64,000 nucleotides of DNA from JAKZVK01 sp965248255 (GTDB lineage: Bacteria; Acidobacteriota; Terriglobia; Bryobacterales; UBA6623): contig CBDFIW010000002.1 in the NCBI GenBank assembly GCA_965248255.1, forward strand, positions 372,001 through 436,000, given 5' to 3'. This document shows positions 27,916-37,562 of this stretch, in pieces (position 1 is the stretch's first letter; each line of letters starts with the position of its first letter). Position numbers and translations under genes: made by a program. The notes under the pieces are model-generated. The model worked only from the letters and a program-made list of their open reading frames with translations. It searched no databases and was not told the DNA's origin.

Positions 27916-29292
27916 ATGGGACCCAAGCGACACACACTGCTTCTGCTCCTCGCCTGTCTGATCGAGGCGGGTTTCCTCGCGATGCTTCGGCTTGGGGATT
28001 TCAAGAAGGGGCTGGTGGAGTTCCTCGCGCTCTATCTGGGAGTGTCTTTATTCTACCTGGTTTGCTGCTTCTTAATCACGCGCGCAGGCGCCGCGAAAGG
28101 CGGGCCACGGCGCACCATGACGCTGATTTGGGTCTCCGGCCTCCTCTTCCGGCTCACGGTCCTGCCGCTCGACCCCGGCCTCTCGGAAGACCTCAACCGC
28201 TATCGCTGGCAGGGCAAACTGCAAGCGGTCGGCGGCGACCCCTACACCGCCATCCCGCAAGACCCGCGGTGGGTAACACTGCGGGACGAGACGTGGCCGC
28301 GGGTGAACCGCAAAGACCTGCCATCCGTCTACGGACCCCTCTACGAAGGGCTGTTCCGCATCTACTACCCGCTCGCCGCCGCCATCGAGGCCGAGCCGGC
28401 AAAGCAGGTGTGGTGGTTCAAGCTGCCATTCGTGTTCTTCGAGTTGCTGCTCGGTTTGGCGGTGGCTCGCTTGTTGCGCCTGATCGGCCGCGCCCCGGAA
28501 TGGCTGTTGATCTATTGGTGGTCGCCTCTGGTGGTGGTTGAGATCTGGGCGCAGGGTCACAACGATTCACTGACGATGCTGTTGCTCGTGGCCGCGCTTG
28601 CTGCGGCCCTAGCCCAGCGCTGGACATGGTCCGTCGCCGGGCTCACCCTTGCCGCCGCCGCCAAGTTCTGGCCGGCGCTGCTGTTTCCTTTCCTGCTGTT
28701 GCGTCGCGAGCAGGGCCGTTGGCGGTTGCGCTGGAAGCCCGCCCTCGTCGCGGTCCCCGTCGCCCTTGCCGTCAGTTGGCCCTACCTGACCGGGATCGAG
28801 AACGTCGTCGACCTGCTTGAAGACTTTCTTGGCGGTTGGCGCAACAACGACAGCCTCTACGGGCTGATCTACGAGTGGGTCGACCGCGACCTCGAGGCCG
28901 GCACCGAACTGGTGACACGTTTGCTCGCCGGTTCATTGGCGGCGCTGTGGTGCCTGCAGCTTCCATTGGTGCGGGCTGCGAAGTGGGCGACGGCGATTCT
29001 GCTGTTTCTTTCGGCGAACTGCTTCCCGTGGTATCTGACCTGGCTCGTACCCTTCCTGGCAGCCTACCCCAACGCCGCCCTGTTGCTCTGGACGGCCTTG
29101 GCCGCCCTCTCCTACCACGTGCTCATCGGCTACGACGCGCTCGGGGTGTGGGAGTACTCGGACGAGTTCCGCCGGCTGGAGTACCTGCCCGTCTATGGAC
29201 TGTTGCTCGGCGGCGCGCTTGTTAGGCGGCTCCCCGCGGCGAGCCAGAAGCTGCGGTCACTTGTGGGACGCGCGACGGAGCCACGGGCGTAA
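27916..29292 (+). CDS. GT-C type polytopic glycosyltransferase
   Basis: 458 residues with about ten predicted transmembrane helices starting at residue 7 (HTLLLLLACLIEAGFLAML). After the first helices comes a loop LSEDLNRYRWQGKLQAVGGD, in which the acidic pair next to R-Y-x-W-x-G matches the catalytic loop of polyprenyl-phosphate-sugar dependent mannosyltransferases (GT-C fold, GT87-like). It acts at the membrane using a lipid-linked sugar. A second protein with the same layout is at 49.6-50.7 kb (YDDDVWRYLWEGRVWSAGLN). Divergent from the GT2 gene; both probably work on one cell-envelope glycan. Confidence 0.78.
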   Translation: MGPKRHTLLLLLACLIEAGFLAMLRLGDFKKGLVEFLALYLGVSLFYLVCCFLITRAGAAKGGPRRTMTLIWVSGLLFRLTVLPLDPGLSEDLNRYRWQGKLQAVGGDPYTAIPQDPRWVTLRDETWPRVNRKDLPSVYGPLYEGLFRIYYPLAAAIEAEPAKQVWWFKLPFVFFELLLGLAVARLLRLIGRAPEWLLIYWWSPLVVVEIWAQGHNDSLTMLLLVAALAAALAQRWTWSVAGLTLAAAAKFWPALLFPFLLLRREQGRWRLRWKPALVAVPVALAVSWPYLTGIENVVDLLEDFLGGWRNNDSLYGLIYEWVDRDLEAGTELVTRLLAGSLAALWCLQLPLVRAAKWATAILLFLSANCFPWYLTWLVPFLAAYPNAALLLWTALAALSYHVLIGYDALGVWEYSDEFRRLEYLPVYGLLLGGALVRRLPAASQKLRSLVGRATEPRA

Positions 29293-29331
29293 GCCCGCGG
29301 GCGCGCGCCCTAACCGGCGCGGCTCTGTCTC
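29276..29331. terminator. Hairpin cluster between convergent genes
   Basis: CGGGC-GTAA-GCCCG (29284-29297) is followed by the palindrome GGGCGCGCGCCC, and GGAGCC/GGCTCT arms enclose both. It lies between the GT-C gene and htrA, which converge, and includes the GT-C stop codon. A two-way terminator is likely, although no long T-run is seen. Confidence 0.45.
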
Positions 29332-30939
<1,608 letters not shown>

Positions 30940-31070
30940 TAAGTCGTCTCCTTGAACCTTGGGCCTGGGAACCGTGCGCCAGGGAACCGGTCCATCCGGG
31001 ACGCCGGGCGTCCGGGTCCTAGTTTTCTAGACGGACGAGACCCGGTTTCGGGCACAGCCCCCACATCAGA

Positions 31071-31076
31071 ATTATA
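31071..31076 (-). promoter_or_regulatory. TATAAT -10 candidate for htrA
   Basis: TATAAT on the minus strand, about 130 bases before the htrA start. A perfect -10 hexamer is rare in this GC-rich DNA, but no good -35 hexamer stands 16-18 bases upstream. Confidence 0.3.
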
Positions 31077-31210
31077 AGGCACAGTGGCTGGCCCGAGGGC
31101 CGCAGGCGTCGCCGCCACGCGCCCTCGGTTCCGCGCCTTGACGGGCATGGCCCTTACCCTGGGGCGATGTCCGGAAATGACCGGTTTCCAAGGAGGGTCT
31201 TCCTGACGGA

Positions 31211-31635
31211 CCGGACAGAGCTGCGACCTTGAGGGAACGCGCGGGTGCACACCCGCGCCTCTGTCCGGAGCGCTGAAAGCTTTCTGCCACACTTGGCAGG
31301 GATCTGACTCCATGGGTACCAACGGTCGCGGCTCGACTGGAGATCGAGTAGGCAGGCGCAGGCATCCCACGCGATGGTGCCGGCGACGTACTTCTCGAAA
31401 ACGTAACACCCGTCTCTTAATTGCAGAGGGCCCTCTGGCTCCCATCGGTCTTAACCCCAGCGGCCTGCCCACAACGGGAACGAAAGAGCAGGCATGAGCG
31501 GACGGTCCTCTCCTCTAGTGAAACGGAGGAGCCGCCGTCCGCGGGAGATGACCACGGTCGGAGAGCAACACGAAAACTGTCCTGGCCAGGAAACGGTCGT
31601 ATTGATCCGGTGATCGATCCGCACCGGTCGTTTCC
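31211..31635. ncRNA. Candidate structured RNA, family unknown
   Basis: Four strong hairpins follow one another: CCGGACAGAG with CTCTGTCCGG (31211-31220 and 31259-31268) enclosing GCGCGGGTG and CACCCGCGC (31239-31247 and 31250-31258); CCTGCC with a GCAGG arm (about 31465-31492); GCGGACGG with CCGTCCGC (31498-31505 and 31535-31542) enclosing CTCCTC/GAGGAG; and GGAAACG with CGTTTCC around an inner CCGGTG/CACCGG (about 31594-31632). No protein is supported across them. The strand and true ends are unknown; they could instead be several regulatory hairpins. Confidence 0.3.
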
Positions 31636-31764
31636 AGTTTCAGCCTAGCATGACGAACAAAGGGTTTCGGACTGATTGTGGCCTAAGTGATTGAAAACAC
31701 TCGATCAGAAATCTGTGACTGGTTCGATGGCTGCGGCAGCAACAGCCGCAGGACGGGCGCGGGC

Positions 31765-33653
31765 TCACGGCACTCCCTTCAAGTGCGTATCGAGGAAGTT
31801 CAGTATCGCCTGCCACCCCTTGAGCCGGTTCTTTTTCTTCGTGAACCCGTGCCCTTCGTCGTCGAAGATCACATACTCCACAGGCACACCGTTCTTGCGG
31901 ACCGCCGCCACGATCTCGTCCGACTCGACCTTTAGCACGCGCGGGTCGTTGGCCCCCTGCAAGACGATCAGCGGCTTCTTGATCTTGTCGGCGTGAAGCA
32001 GCGGAGAGATCTTCTTCAGGTACTCCTCGTCGGTCTCGGGATTGCCCAACTCCTTGAACAGCGCCTCGCGGAACGCCGCCCACCAAGGAGGTGTGTTCTT
32101 CAATGTGCGCAGCCAGTTGGCCACGCCGAAGATGTCGACGCCCACCTCGAAGGCATCCGGCTGAAACGCCAAAGCGGCCAGGGCCATGTAGCCGCCGTAG
32201 CTGCCCCCGATGATGCCGATCTTGCTGTCGTCCACATAGCCGGTCGAGGCTAGGAACTTCTTCGCCTCGACGCAATCCAGTAGGTCGTCCTCGCCATGCT
32301 TGAGATCGTCCAGCTTGAGGAACGTTTTCCGTAGCCGGAGCTGCCGCGGTTGTTGACCCGCAGGATGACGTAGCCGTGGTTGGCCAGATATTGATAGATC
32401 TCGCTGTAGCCGGTGCGCGATTGCCCGCCCGGCCCGCCGTGAACCTGCACCAGAGCAGGGGCCTTCTCGCCGGGCTTGAGGTGCGGCTTCATCAACACGG
32501 CCGGGATTTCCAGCCCGTCGAACGATTTGTAGCGCACGACTTCGGTCTCGACCAGATCCTCGGTGTCGACATCGGGGCTGAGCGTGTCGGTCAGCTTGGC
32601 GTACTTCTTCGCCTCGATGTCATAGACGAACAGGTTGCTCGGCGAGCGTGCGCCGCTGTGAAGAAAACGGATCAGCTTTTCGCTTTTTGAGAACGCAACC
32701 GAGGTGACGTCGCCGTCCGGTAGATCGGGCATCTCGACAGGCTGATTCGTTGTTGTGTCGACGATGCTGATCTCCGTGCGGGCATCGTTGTTGACCGCCG
32801 TCATCAGGTATTTGCCCTCGCGAGACAACTGGGCGAACATGATGTCCCACTCGGCCTCAGCCACCGTTTCCGAATCGCCCGAGGCCAGATCCATGCGCTT
32901 CAGGTACCAGAACTCGCTGTTCTCGTTGGTGACGAAGTAGAGGTTTTTGGCATCCGGGCTGAAAGTGACCGCGAAAAACGTAACTTCGCCTTCGTGGGGC
33001 GTCAGCAGTTTCGTTTCCTTGGTCTCGGCGTCGTAAAGGTGGATGTTCGAGTCGTGATTCGTGACAGACTCGTTCAGAGCGACGTAGCGTTTGTCTCGCG
33101 AGACCGGCCCGACCGCAAAGCGTTCGTTCTTGAAGATCATTCGCGGCTTGAAGGTAGCAATGTCCATCTCGTAGAGATCCATGTAGCGCGGATCGCGGAG
33201 GTTCGACTGGTACAGAAAACTTTTCTCGTCGTAGGCCCAACCGTTGAACTGCGCGCGGTTTTTCTCGCCGGGAGTCAGATCCTTGACCGTGCCGTCCTCC
33301 TCGCGGAGGTGGATGTGATATAGCTCGTTGCCTCCCCTATCGCCGCGGTAGAGGATGCGGTCGTCACTGGGGAAGAACGAGACCGGGAAGACGTTGTCCT
33401 CGGTCGAATGGGTGAGCTGGGTCGATGTTCCGCCCGTCGCGGGAACGGTGTACGCGTTGACGACACCTGAGGCGTCGCTCGCATAGAGGACCGTCTTCTC
33501 GTCGTGCGAGAACGAGCCGCCTCCGATGGAAGTCGTGTTGAGGAACTGCTCGATCGTGTAGCGCTGAGCCTCGCGCGGGGCCTCGACCGGGCTGCACCCG
33601 ATCGCCGTTGCCACGAGCACGGCAGCCAACATGTAAAGCTTCTTGTTGGTCAT
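31765..33653 (-). pseudogene. S9 prolyl oligopeptidase-like lipoprotein, broken by a one-base deletion
   Basis: Reconstructed length 629 residues. From the ATG at 33653 it begins MTNKKLYMLAAVLVATAIGC, a lipoprotein leader with lipobox AIGC. A WD40-like beta-propeller (about 30-370) is followed by the alpha/beta hydrolase domain. At about 32326 the frame slips: NRGSSGYGK should continue TFLKLDDLKHGEDD, but one A is missing from an A run, and the frame ends at 32250. The rest (GYVDDSKIGIIGGSYGGYMA with nucleophile Ser, then NDPRV and DEGHGF with Asp and His) is in the shifted frame, ending at 31765. All residues of the triad are downstream of the break. A sequencing or assembly error in the A run is possible. 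Confidence 0.85.
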
Positions 33654-33780
33654 GGGATGCCCCCCTGATCGACGACGCACGAAGACTACTCCGACCGTAT
33701 TACGGAGCCGTTCTCGAAACCGGAATTCGGTTCTGGCATTGCGCCACGGACAGAATAGCCGATCCACGGCTGCGGTGCAG

Positions 33781-33797
33781 TGCTCCTTGCACTGCTT
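33781..33797. repeat. 17-bp target duplication, left
   Basis: TGCTCCTTGCACTGCTT lies flush against the left end of the IS1202-like element and is repeated exactly at 35388-35404. Confidence 0.8.
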
Positions 33798-35387
33798 TGT
33801 CAAGGCCCAATAGAAATGTCCCCTTCGGTAGCCCAGTAGAAGTGTCCCCTTGGTGATAGGAGAGAATCGTCATCGTCGGGGCTGTGGAACTGTGGGAATC
33901 GCGCAGCGATTTCCAAGGGGCGGTGGGAAGGGTGGAAAACCATCCACGGTTCCTCGAGCCCGGCACGGCTGCCGCCACAAGGTTTTCCACGCTTTCCATC
34001 CGACCCGGCATTTCCACAGCCCTCTTATGAATTCGCAGCTCGTGTTTTCCGCAGCACAGCTCGCCGCCAGGGATGGTTCGCCGCCGGCTTGCGTCCGGCC
34101 ACCACGTTCCCCTGCGGTGCCGGCTTCGTCCGCAGCCGTGGCGTCGGCGTGGCGATCACTTCGTGCTCGATCTCGTGCCCCTCAAACCTCACCTGCAAGC
34201 TCTCATCGCGCCCCTGTTGGACCGTCACCCGTGCACCCGCCCCCACGCCCTGATTGCGTTTCGGCTTCAACTGCAAACAACGATTCTCGAAACGCACCAC
34301 CTGGTCGTTGCTCACCACCCGTTCGTATTCGAAGCAGAACACCCCTCGCAGCTCGGTGCCGCGGGGTAGCGCCTGGTGAAAGTCCGCTCCCGCCGCCGGC
34401 TCGCAGCAGAAGCGCTCGTTGTGCTCGGCTAAGTACTCCTCGCCGAGGTAACGGTTCGCCGCCTCGTAATCAACGATGCCCCGCAGCCGCATCTTCTTGA
34501 TCAGGCGGTCCTGGTGCGTGCCGTGATGGCGTTCGACACGTCCCTTGGTTTGCGGCGACGATGCGGCAATGATGCCAATGCCAAGCTTCGCGCACATGCG
34601 CCCGAACTGCGTCTCGGGCTTGATGCCTTCCAGTGCTTCCCGCGACGTCGGCTGGCGCTGGTAGACGTTTTTCCAGTCGCAGTACAACGCCTTGGGAACG
34701 CCGTGTTGGCGCACCCAGGCTTGGAGCAGATCGGCCGCGGCCCAGGTCGTTTCCTGGCCCGAGAAGCGGCACAGTGCAAGACCGGTCGCGTCATCGACAA
34801 AGTTCATCAGACAGGCTTTCGGGCCGCGTCCTTCCAGCCAGTGGTGGTGCGAACCGTCGAGTTGAATCAGCTCGCCGAAGTGCGCTTTGCGTTGCCGCCG
34901 GCTGCGATGCGGTGGGCGCTTGCGACTCCGGCTCCACAGGCCCGCCGCGAGCATCCAGCGCCGCAGCGTTTCGCGCGGCACTTCCAGGCCCTGATCGGCT
35001 GCCAGATGTTCCGACGCCAGCGTCGGCCCGAAGCGCTCGTGCCCCTCGCCCGCATAGTTTGCGTGCACCAACTCGAGAACCTGCTCGCGGCGCTTGTCAT
35101 CGGCTCGGTTCGAAGCGCGGCCGACGTTACCGTGCACCAAAGCCTTGACCCCGCCTGCTCGGTAACGCTTGTTGAGCCGCTTCGCTTGGCGGTAGCTGAC
35201 CTCCAGCAGTGCGGTGGCTTCGGTCAACTTCAGTTCCCCTCGTTTCACTCGGCTCAGCACTTCGCCGCGCCTCAACTCCTTGGCACTCATCCATGTCCTT
35301 CCCAATCTTTCACCTCCTCGCAGAGGTCCAGATTAGGGGACATTTCTATTGGGCGCTCAAGGGGACATTATCATTGGGCTTCAACAT
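33798..35387 (-). mobile_element. IS1202/ISNCY-like insertion sequence
   Basis: 1,590 bp. The outer ends are TGTCAAGGCCCAATAGAAA and, reversed, TGTTGAAGCCCAATGATAA, so the element starts TGT and ends ACA. At each end a 19-bp unit GCCCAATAGAAATGTCCCC occurs twice: 33805-33823 and (variant) 33831-33849 on the left, 35336-35354 (exact inverse) and (variant) 35361-35379 on the right. It is flanked by an exact 17-bp direct repeat. Long target duplications of this size are known in the IS1202 group. Inverted TTCCACAGCCC arms (33879-33889 and 34012-34022) frame the region after the transposase stop. It sits 128 bp upstream of the S9 peptidase start. Confidence 0.85.
34025..35305 (-). CDS. IS1202/ISNCY-type DDE transposase
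   Basis: 426 residues, intact. N-terminal helix-turn-helix (KLTEATALLEVSYRQAKRLN) and a second HTH region; an rve integrase-like core from about 130 with FGELIQLDGSHHHWLEGRG (first Asp), ALYCDWKNVYQ (second Asp) and SPQTKGRVERHHGTHQDR (final Glu). A basic C-terminal part follows. The start given is at 35305 (MGRTWMSAKELRRGEVLSRV); the Met of MSAKEL is equally possible. No frameshift or internal stop, so the element may be active. Confidence 0.88.
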   Translation of the reverse strand: MGRTWMSAKELRRGEVLSRVKRGELKLTEATALLEVSYRQAKRLNKRYRAGGVKALVHGNVGRASNRADDKRREQVLELVHANYAGEGHERFGPTLASEHLAADQGLEVPRETLRRWMLAAGLWSRSRKRPPHRSRRQRKAHFGELIQLDGSHHHWLEGRGPKACLMNFVDDATGLALCRFSGQETTWAAADLLQAWVRQHGVPKALYCDWKNVYQRQPTSREALEGIKPETQFGRMCAKLGIGIIAASSPQTKGRVERHHGTHQDRLIKKMRLRGIVDYEAANRYLGEEYLAEHNERFCCEPAAGADFHQALPRGTELRGVFCFEYERVVSNDQVVRFENRCLQLKPKRNQGVGAGARVTVQQGRDESLQVRFEGHEIEHEVIATPTPRLRTKPAPQGNVVAGRKPAANHPWRRAVLRKTRAANS

Positions 35388-35404
35388 GCTCCTTGCACTG
35401 CTTG
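35388..35404. repeat. 17-bp target duplication, right
   Basis: TGCTCCTTGCACTGCTT directly follows the right end of the IS1202-like element; exact copy of 33781-33797. Confidence 0.8.
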
Positions 35405-35569
35405 CAGCTGAACACCATAGAGCTCAGCCAGGCCGGCAGAAAGCCAGCACTCTCCTGACGGATTGCGGTAAAGCTCATCCCAGGCCCAGCGATGTTCGCC
35501 TGCGATTCGTCGTAGGATATGGGTGAAAGGGAGAAGCTTGCCAGGCTAACTTCGAAGGAGGCAGCCGCC

Positions 35570-36049
35570 ATGAAGATCCGAACAGCAGGACCGGTCGCTG
35601 TAACGATCGTTGTCCTTCTCGCCGCGGCAGGGTGCCAGGAGGCTCCTGAGCCCGAGCCCGTTGCCGAACGGGAACCCACCGAGGCTCCGAAACCGGTCGA
35701 GTACGAGCCGAAACCGGCCGAGCCCCCGCCCGCCCCGAAACCGGCGGCCGCCGCGGTGCAGGGCGCCCTCGGCACGCCGAAGTGGGCCGGCGTCAAGGGC
35801 GGCGGCTGGATCATGATTCAAGGTCTGGACGGCGGGACCTACGAGAACTATTACCCTTCGGTCGTCAAGAACGTGCAGACAGCACTGCAAGCCGAAGGGC
35901 TCTATGCCGGGCCGATCTCGGGCGTACTGGATGAGGCGACGTCCAACGCACTTGGCGAGTATCAGAAGGCCAACAACTTACGCGTCTCCGGCGTGCCGAC
36001 GCCGCGCACGCGCGAGGCGTTGAAGATTCCTCCGCGGGTTCCGGGGTAG
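35570..36049 (+). CDS. Lipoprotein with peptidoglycan-binding domain
   Basis: 159 residues from the ATG at 35570 with GGAGG 8-12 bases upstream (MKIRTAGPVAVTIVVLLAAAGC). The lipobox is LAAAGC, so it is a membrane-anchored lipoprotein. A Pro/Glu-rich linker with PEPEPVAEREP and PPPAPKP repeats (about 25-60) spans the periplasm, then a PG_binding_1-like domain (about 98-150) reads VKNVQTALQAEGLYAGPISG and ALGEYQKANNLRVSG. The layout suggests a link between membrane and cell wall. No enzymatic domain. Probably transcribed alone, just beyond the IS1202-like element. Confidence 0.8.
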   Translation: MKIRTAGPVAVTIVVLLAAAGCQEAPEPEPVAEREPTEAPKPVEYEPKPAEPPPAPKPAAAAVQGALGTPKWAGVKGGGWIMIQGLDGGTYENYYPSVVKNVQTALQAEGLYAGPISGVLDEATSNALGEYQKANNLRVSGVPTPRTREALKIPPRVPG

Positions 36050-36120
36050 GGGGACGCACTATCAAGAGCGGTTTTGCAGACGATGCAATGGACACTGCGC
36101 GCCAGTCCGGGATCGTAGTT

Positions 36121-36640
36121 TCACGCGAGAGCGACCAGTTCTTCGGAGTCGCGGTCCGTTGAGGGCTCGGGAGGCTGAACGGGCATCTGATCCCACTTGC
36201 GACCGTCAAGGAGTCGACCTGTCCGCGACTTGAACAGGCCCTCCCCGCTGTTTGAAGAAGAAAGGTACGCGAGCCCGAGTGCAGCGGTCACGAATCTCGC
36301 GGACCCATGAGGCATCCATTGCTCGTGCCCTCGGGCCGGACTCCCCCCATCCCCAGTTGATGCCGAGGAGCTCAATCCTGTGGATTGGCCCGAGCAGAGG
36401 CTCAATGCTGAGGAACTTCATGCTCGCCCCGGCCTTGCGCAAGGTGATCGACACGGAAGAGATAGTCTTCACGTGTTACGCTCGCTCCCATCCAAATCTG
36501 CGGCCGCCAGTCGAGAAGCGCGTTCATCTGCAGCAGCCGTTCTGATCGTTTTGTGAGGACCTGGTACTGGTGCCATGAACACGCTGCATCACATCAAAGA
36601 CTCGAAAGCCCTTGCTTTCCTCGGATCGACTCGGCGGCTG
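36121..36640 (-). pseudogene. DUF5131 (Gp37/Gp68-like) protein, decayed by frameshifts
   Basis: Read on the minus strand, pieces of one DUF5131 protein appear in successive frames: FRVFDVMQRVH, then WHQYQVLTKRSERLLQMN and WRPQIWMGASVTREDY, then MKFLSIEPLLGPIHRIELLG with GESGPRARAMDASWVREIRD and VPFFFKQRGG, then LFKSRTGRLLDGRKWDQMP. At least three single-base shifts separate them, so it is a pseudogene. The N-terminal part with the three-Cys motif is missing. DUF5131 genes are often paired with tcmP, and a tcmP piece lies 0.75 kb upstream in the same direction, with another gene in between. Confidence 0.75.
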
Positions 36641-36718
36641 GACGAAACGACCCAAATCAACTATTTGAAAGCTGTCCGCTCAACCGTTCGTCAGAACGCC
36701 GCGGAGGGAGGCATCACG

Positions 36719-37387
36719 ATGACCGCCCTCACCTCATTTCGCTGGTTGATCGAAGAACTACGATCGACAGTCAACGGGCTGTTTCGAAAGATCCCAGTTG
36801 CGAGCCTTGGTCCAGACGGTTTCAGTTCGTTAGCGATACGTGCCGGCCTCAGTATCTGGTTGGCACTCATTCTTCTACCCAGCGCTGGGTGGAGCAAGTG
36901 TCGCGACGACTTGTACGTGATTCAGGGCACGGTTAAGGGATACCGAGGTCGACAGCCCATTGAAAGCGTGCGAGTATTCTCTTTCTTAGACCACGCGAAG
37001 CGCGGTGAAATGGTATCGGCCAGACCGCGTGAGTACCCGGACTGGGTTCTCACTGGCCGGGACGGAAGGTTTGAGGCAAGACGTCGCTTTGATTCCAACA
37101 AGCTGTCTTTCTTTCGCTTGCACGACTGCACAGCCCGGCCCAAGCGTGTAGTTCTTTTTGTGATCGGCGAAGGTTATCTTTCAAGGCGAGCCATATTCAA
37201 CTGGAAGGGTCTGCGAGTCTGGCAGAGGCCCGAGGAAGCGGCTTTCGGGCTGATGGAAACGGTCGTCGAACTCCCTGACATCACGCTCGTCGATCCGGGC
37301 CGCGCCGGAGAGCCTCATCCGCCATGCCCAGGAGAAGCAGCGGCTGAGGAGCCCAAGAAACGAACGGATAGCCGTTCCTGTGACTGA
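36719..37387 (+). CDS. Hypothetical exported protein with carboxypeptidase-regulatory-like part
   Basis: 222 residues from the ATG at 36719, preceded by GGAGG at 7-11 bases; a longer frame from 36575 overlaps the DUF5131 remnant and lacks such a site. A hydrophobic segment LSIWLALILLPSAGW (about 44-58) looks like an internal signal or membrane anchor. Then YVIQGTVKGYRGRQPIESV and VLTGRDGRFEARRRF resemble the beta-sandwich 'G-x-V-x-G...G-x-F' pattern of carboxypeptidase regulatory-like domains. Cys-poor, no enzyme motif. Its place between two broken parts of a TcmP/DUF5131 pair suggests it came in with a rearrangement. Function unknown. Confidence 0.55.
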   Translation: MTALTSFRWLIEELRSTVNGLFRKIPVASLGPDGFSSLAIRAGLSIWLALILLPSAGWSKCRDDLYVIQGTVKGYRGRQPIESVRVFSFLDHAKRGEMVSARPREYPDWVLTGRDGRFEARRRFDSNKLSFFRLHDCTARPKRVVLFVIGEGYLSRRAIFNWKGLRVWQRPEEAAFGLMETVVELPDITLVDPGRAGEPHPPCPGEAAAEEPKKRTDSRSCD

Positions 37388-37389
37388 CG

Positions 37390-37550
37390 ATTCGACTGGA
37401 TGTATGCAATCCGCGTCCGGCGAAGCCGTCGATGTACACGTGATAGAAGCCGTTATCCGCGATGATATTGGAATAGGGTGCCGCATACTCCCGCAAGAGG
37501 GCCAGCTTCACTTCCGACCATGGGCCGATGCAATCAGGCTCGGCAGGCAT
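37390..37550 (-). pseudogene. TcmP (three-Cys-motif partner) N-terminal remnant
   Basis: From the ATG at 37550: MPAEPDCIGPWSEVKLALL, then YSNIIADNGFYHVYIDGFAG, which matches the N-terminus of three-Cys-motif partner proteins (W-x-x-x-K-L...Y-I-D-x-F-A-G). The similarity stops near residue 55, where the gene meets the plus-strand gene ending at 37387; the frame runs on to 37281 over that gene without similarity. IS630 copy B lies 12 bp upstream of the ATG and would cut off any native promoter. Confidence 0.7.
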
Positions 37551-37562
37551 GTATACACGCTA

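Larger units (their letters stand above)
30940..31764. other. Gene-free, hairpin-rich stretch
   Basis: Between htrA and the S9 peptidase end. A long minus frame (30939-31472) has no similarity and is Arg/Pro-rich, so I do not call it. The 31.2-31.64 kb part has several strong stems (listed separately) and no coding signal. I compared it with the P4 core of RNase P RNA, tmRNA ends and SRP RNA and found no match. Confidence 0.5.

Noticed and set aside
31070..31640. RNase P RNA, tmRNA or SRP RNA
   Set aside because: The conserved cores (GAGGAAAGTCCGGGC-like P4, tmRNA tRNA-like ends, SRP tip loop) were not found on either strand.
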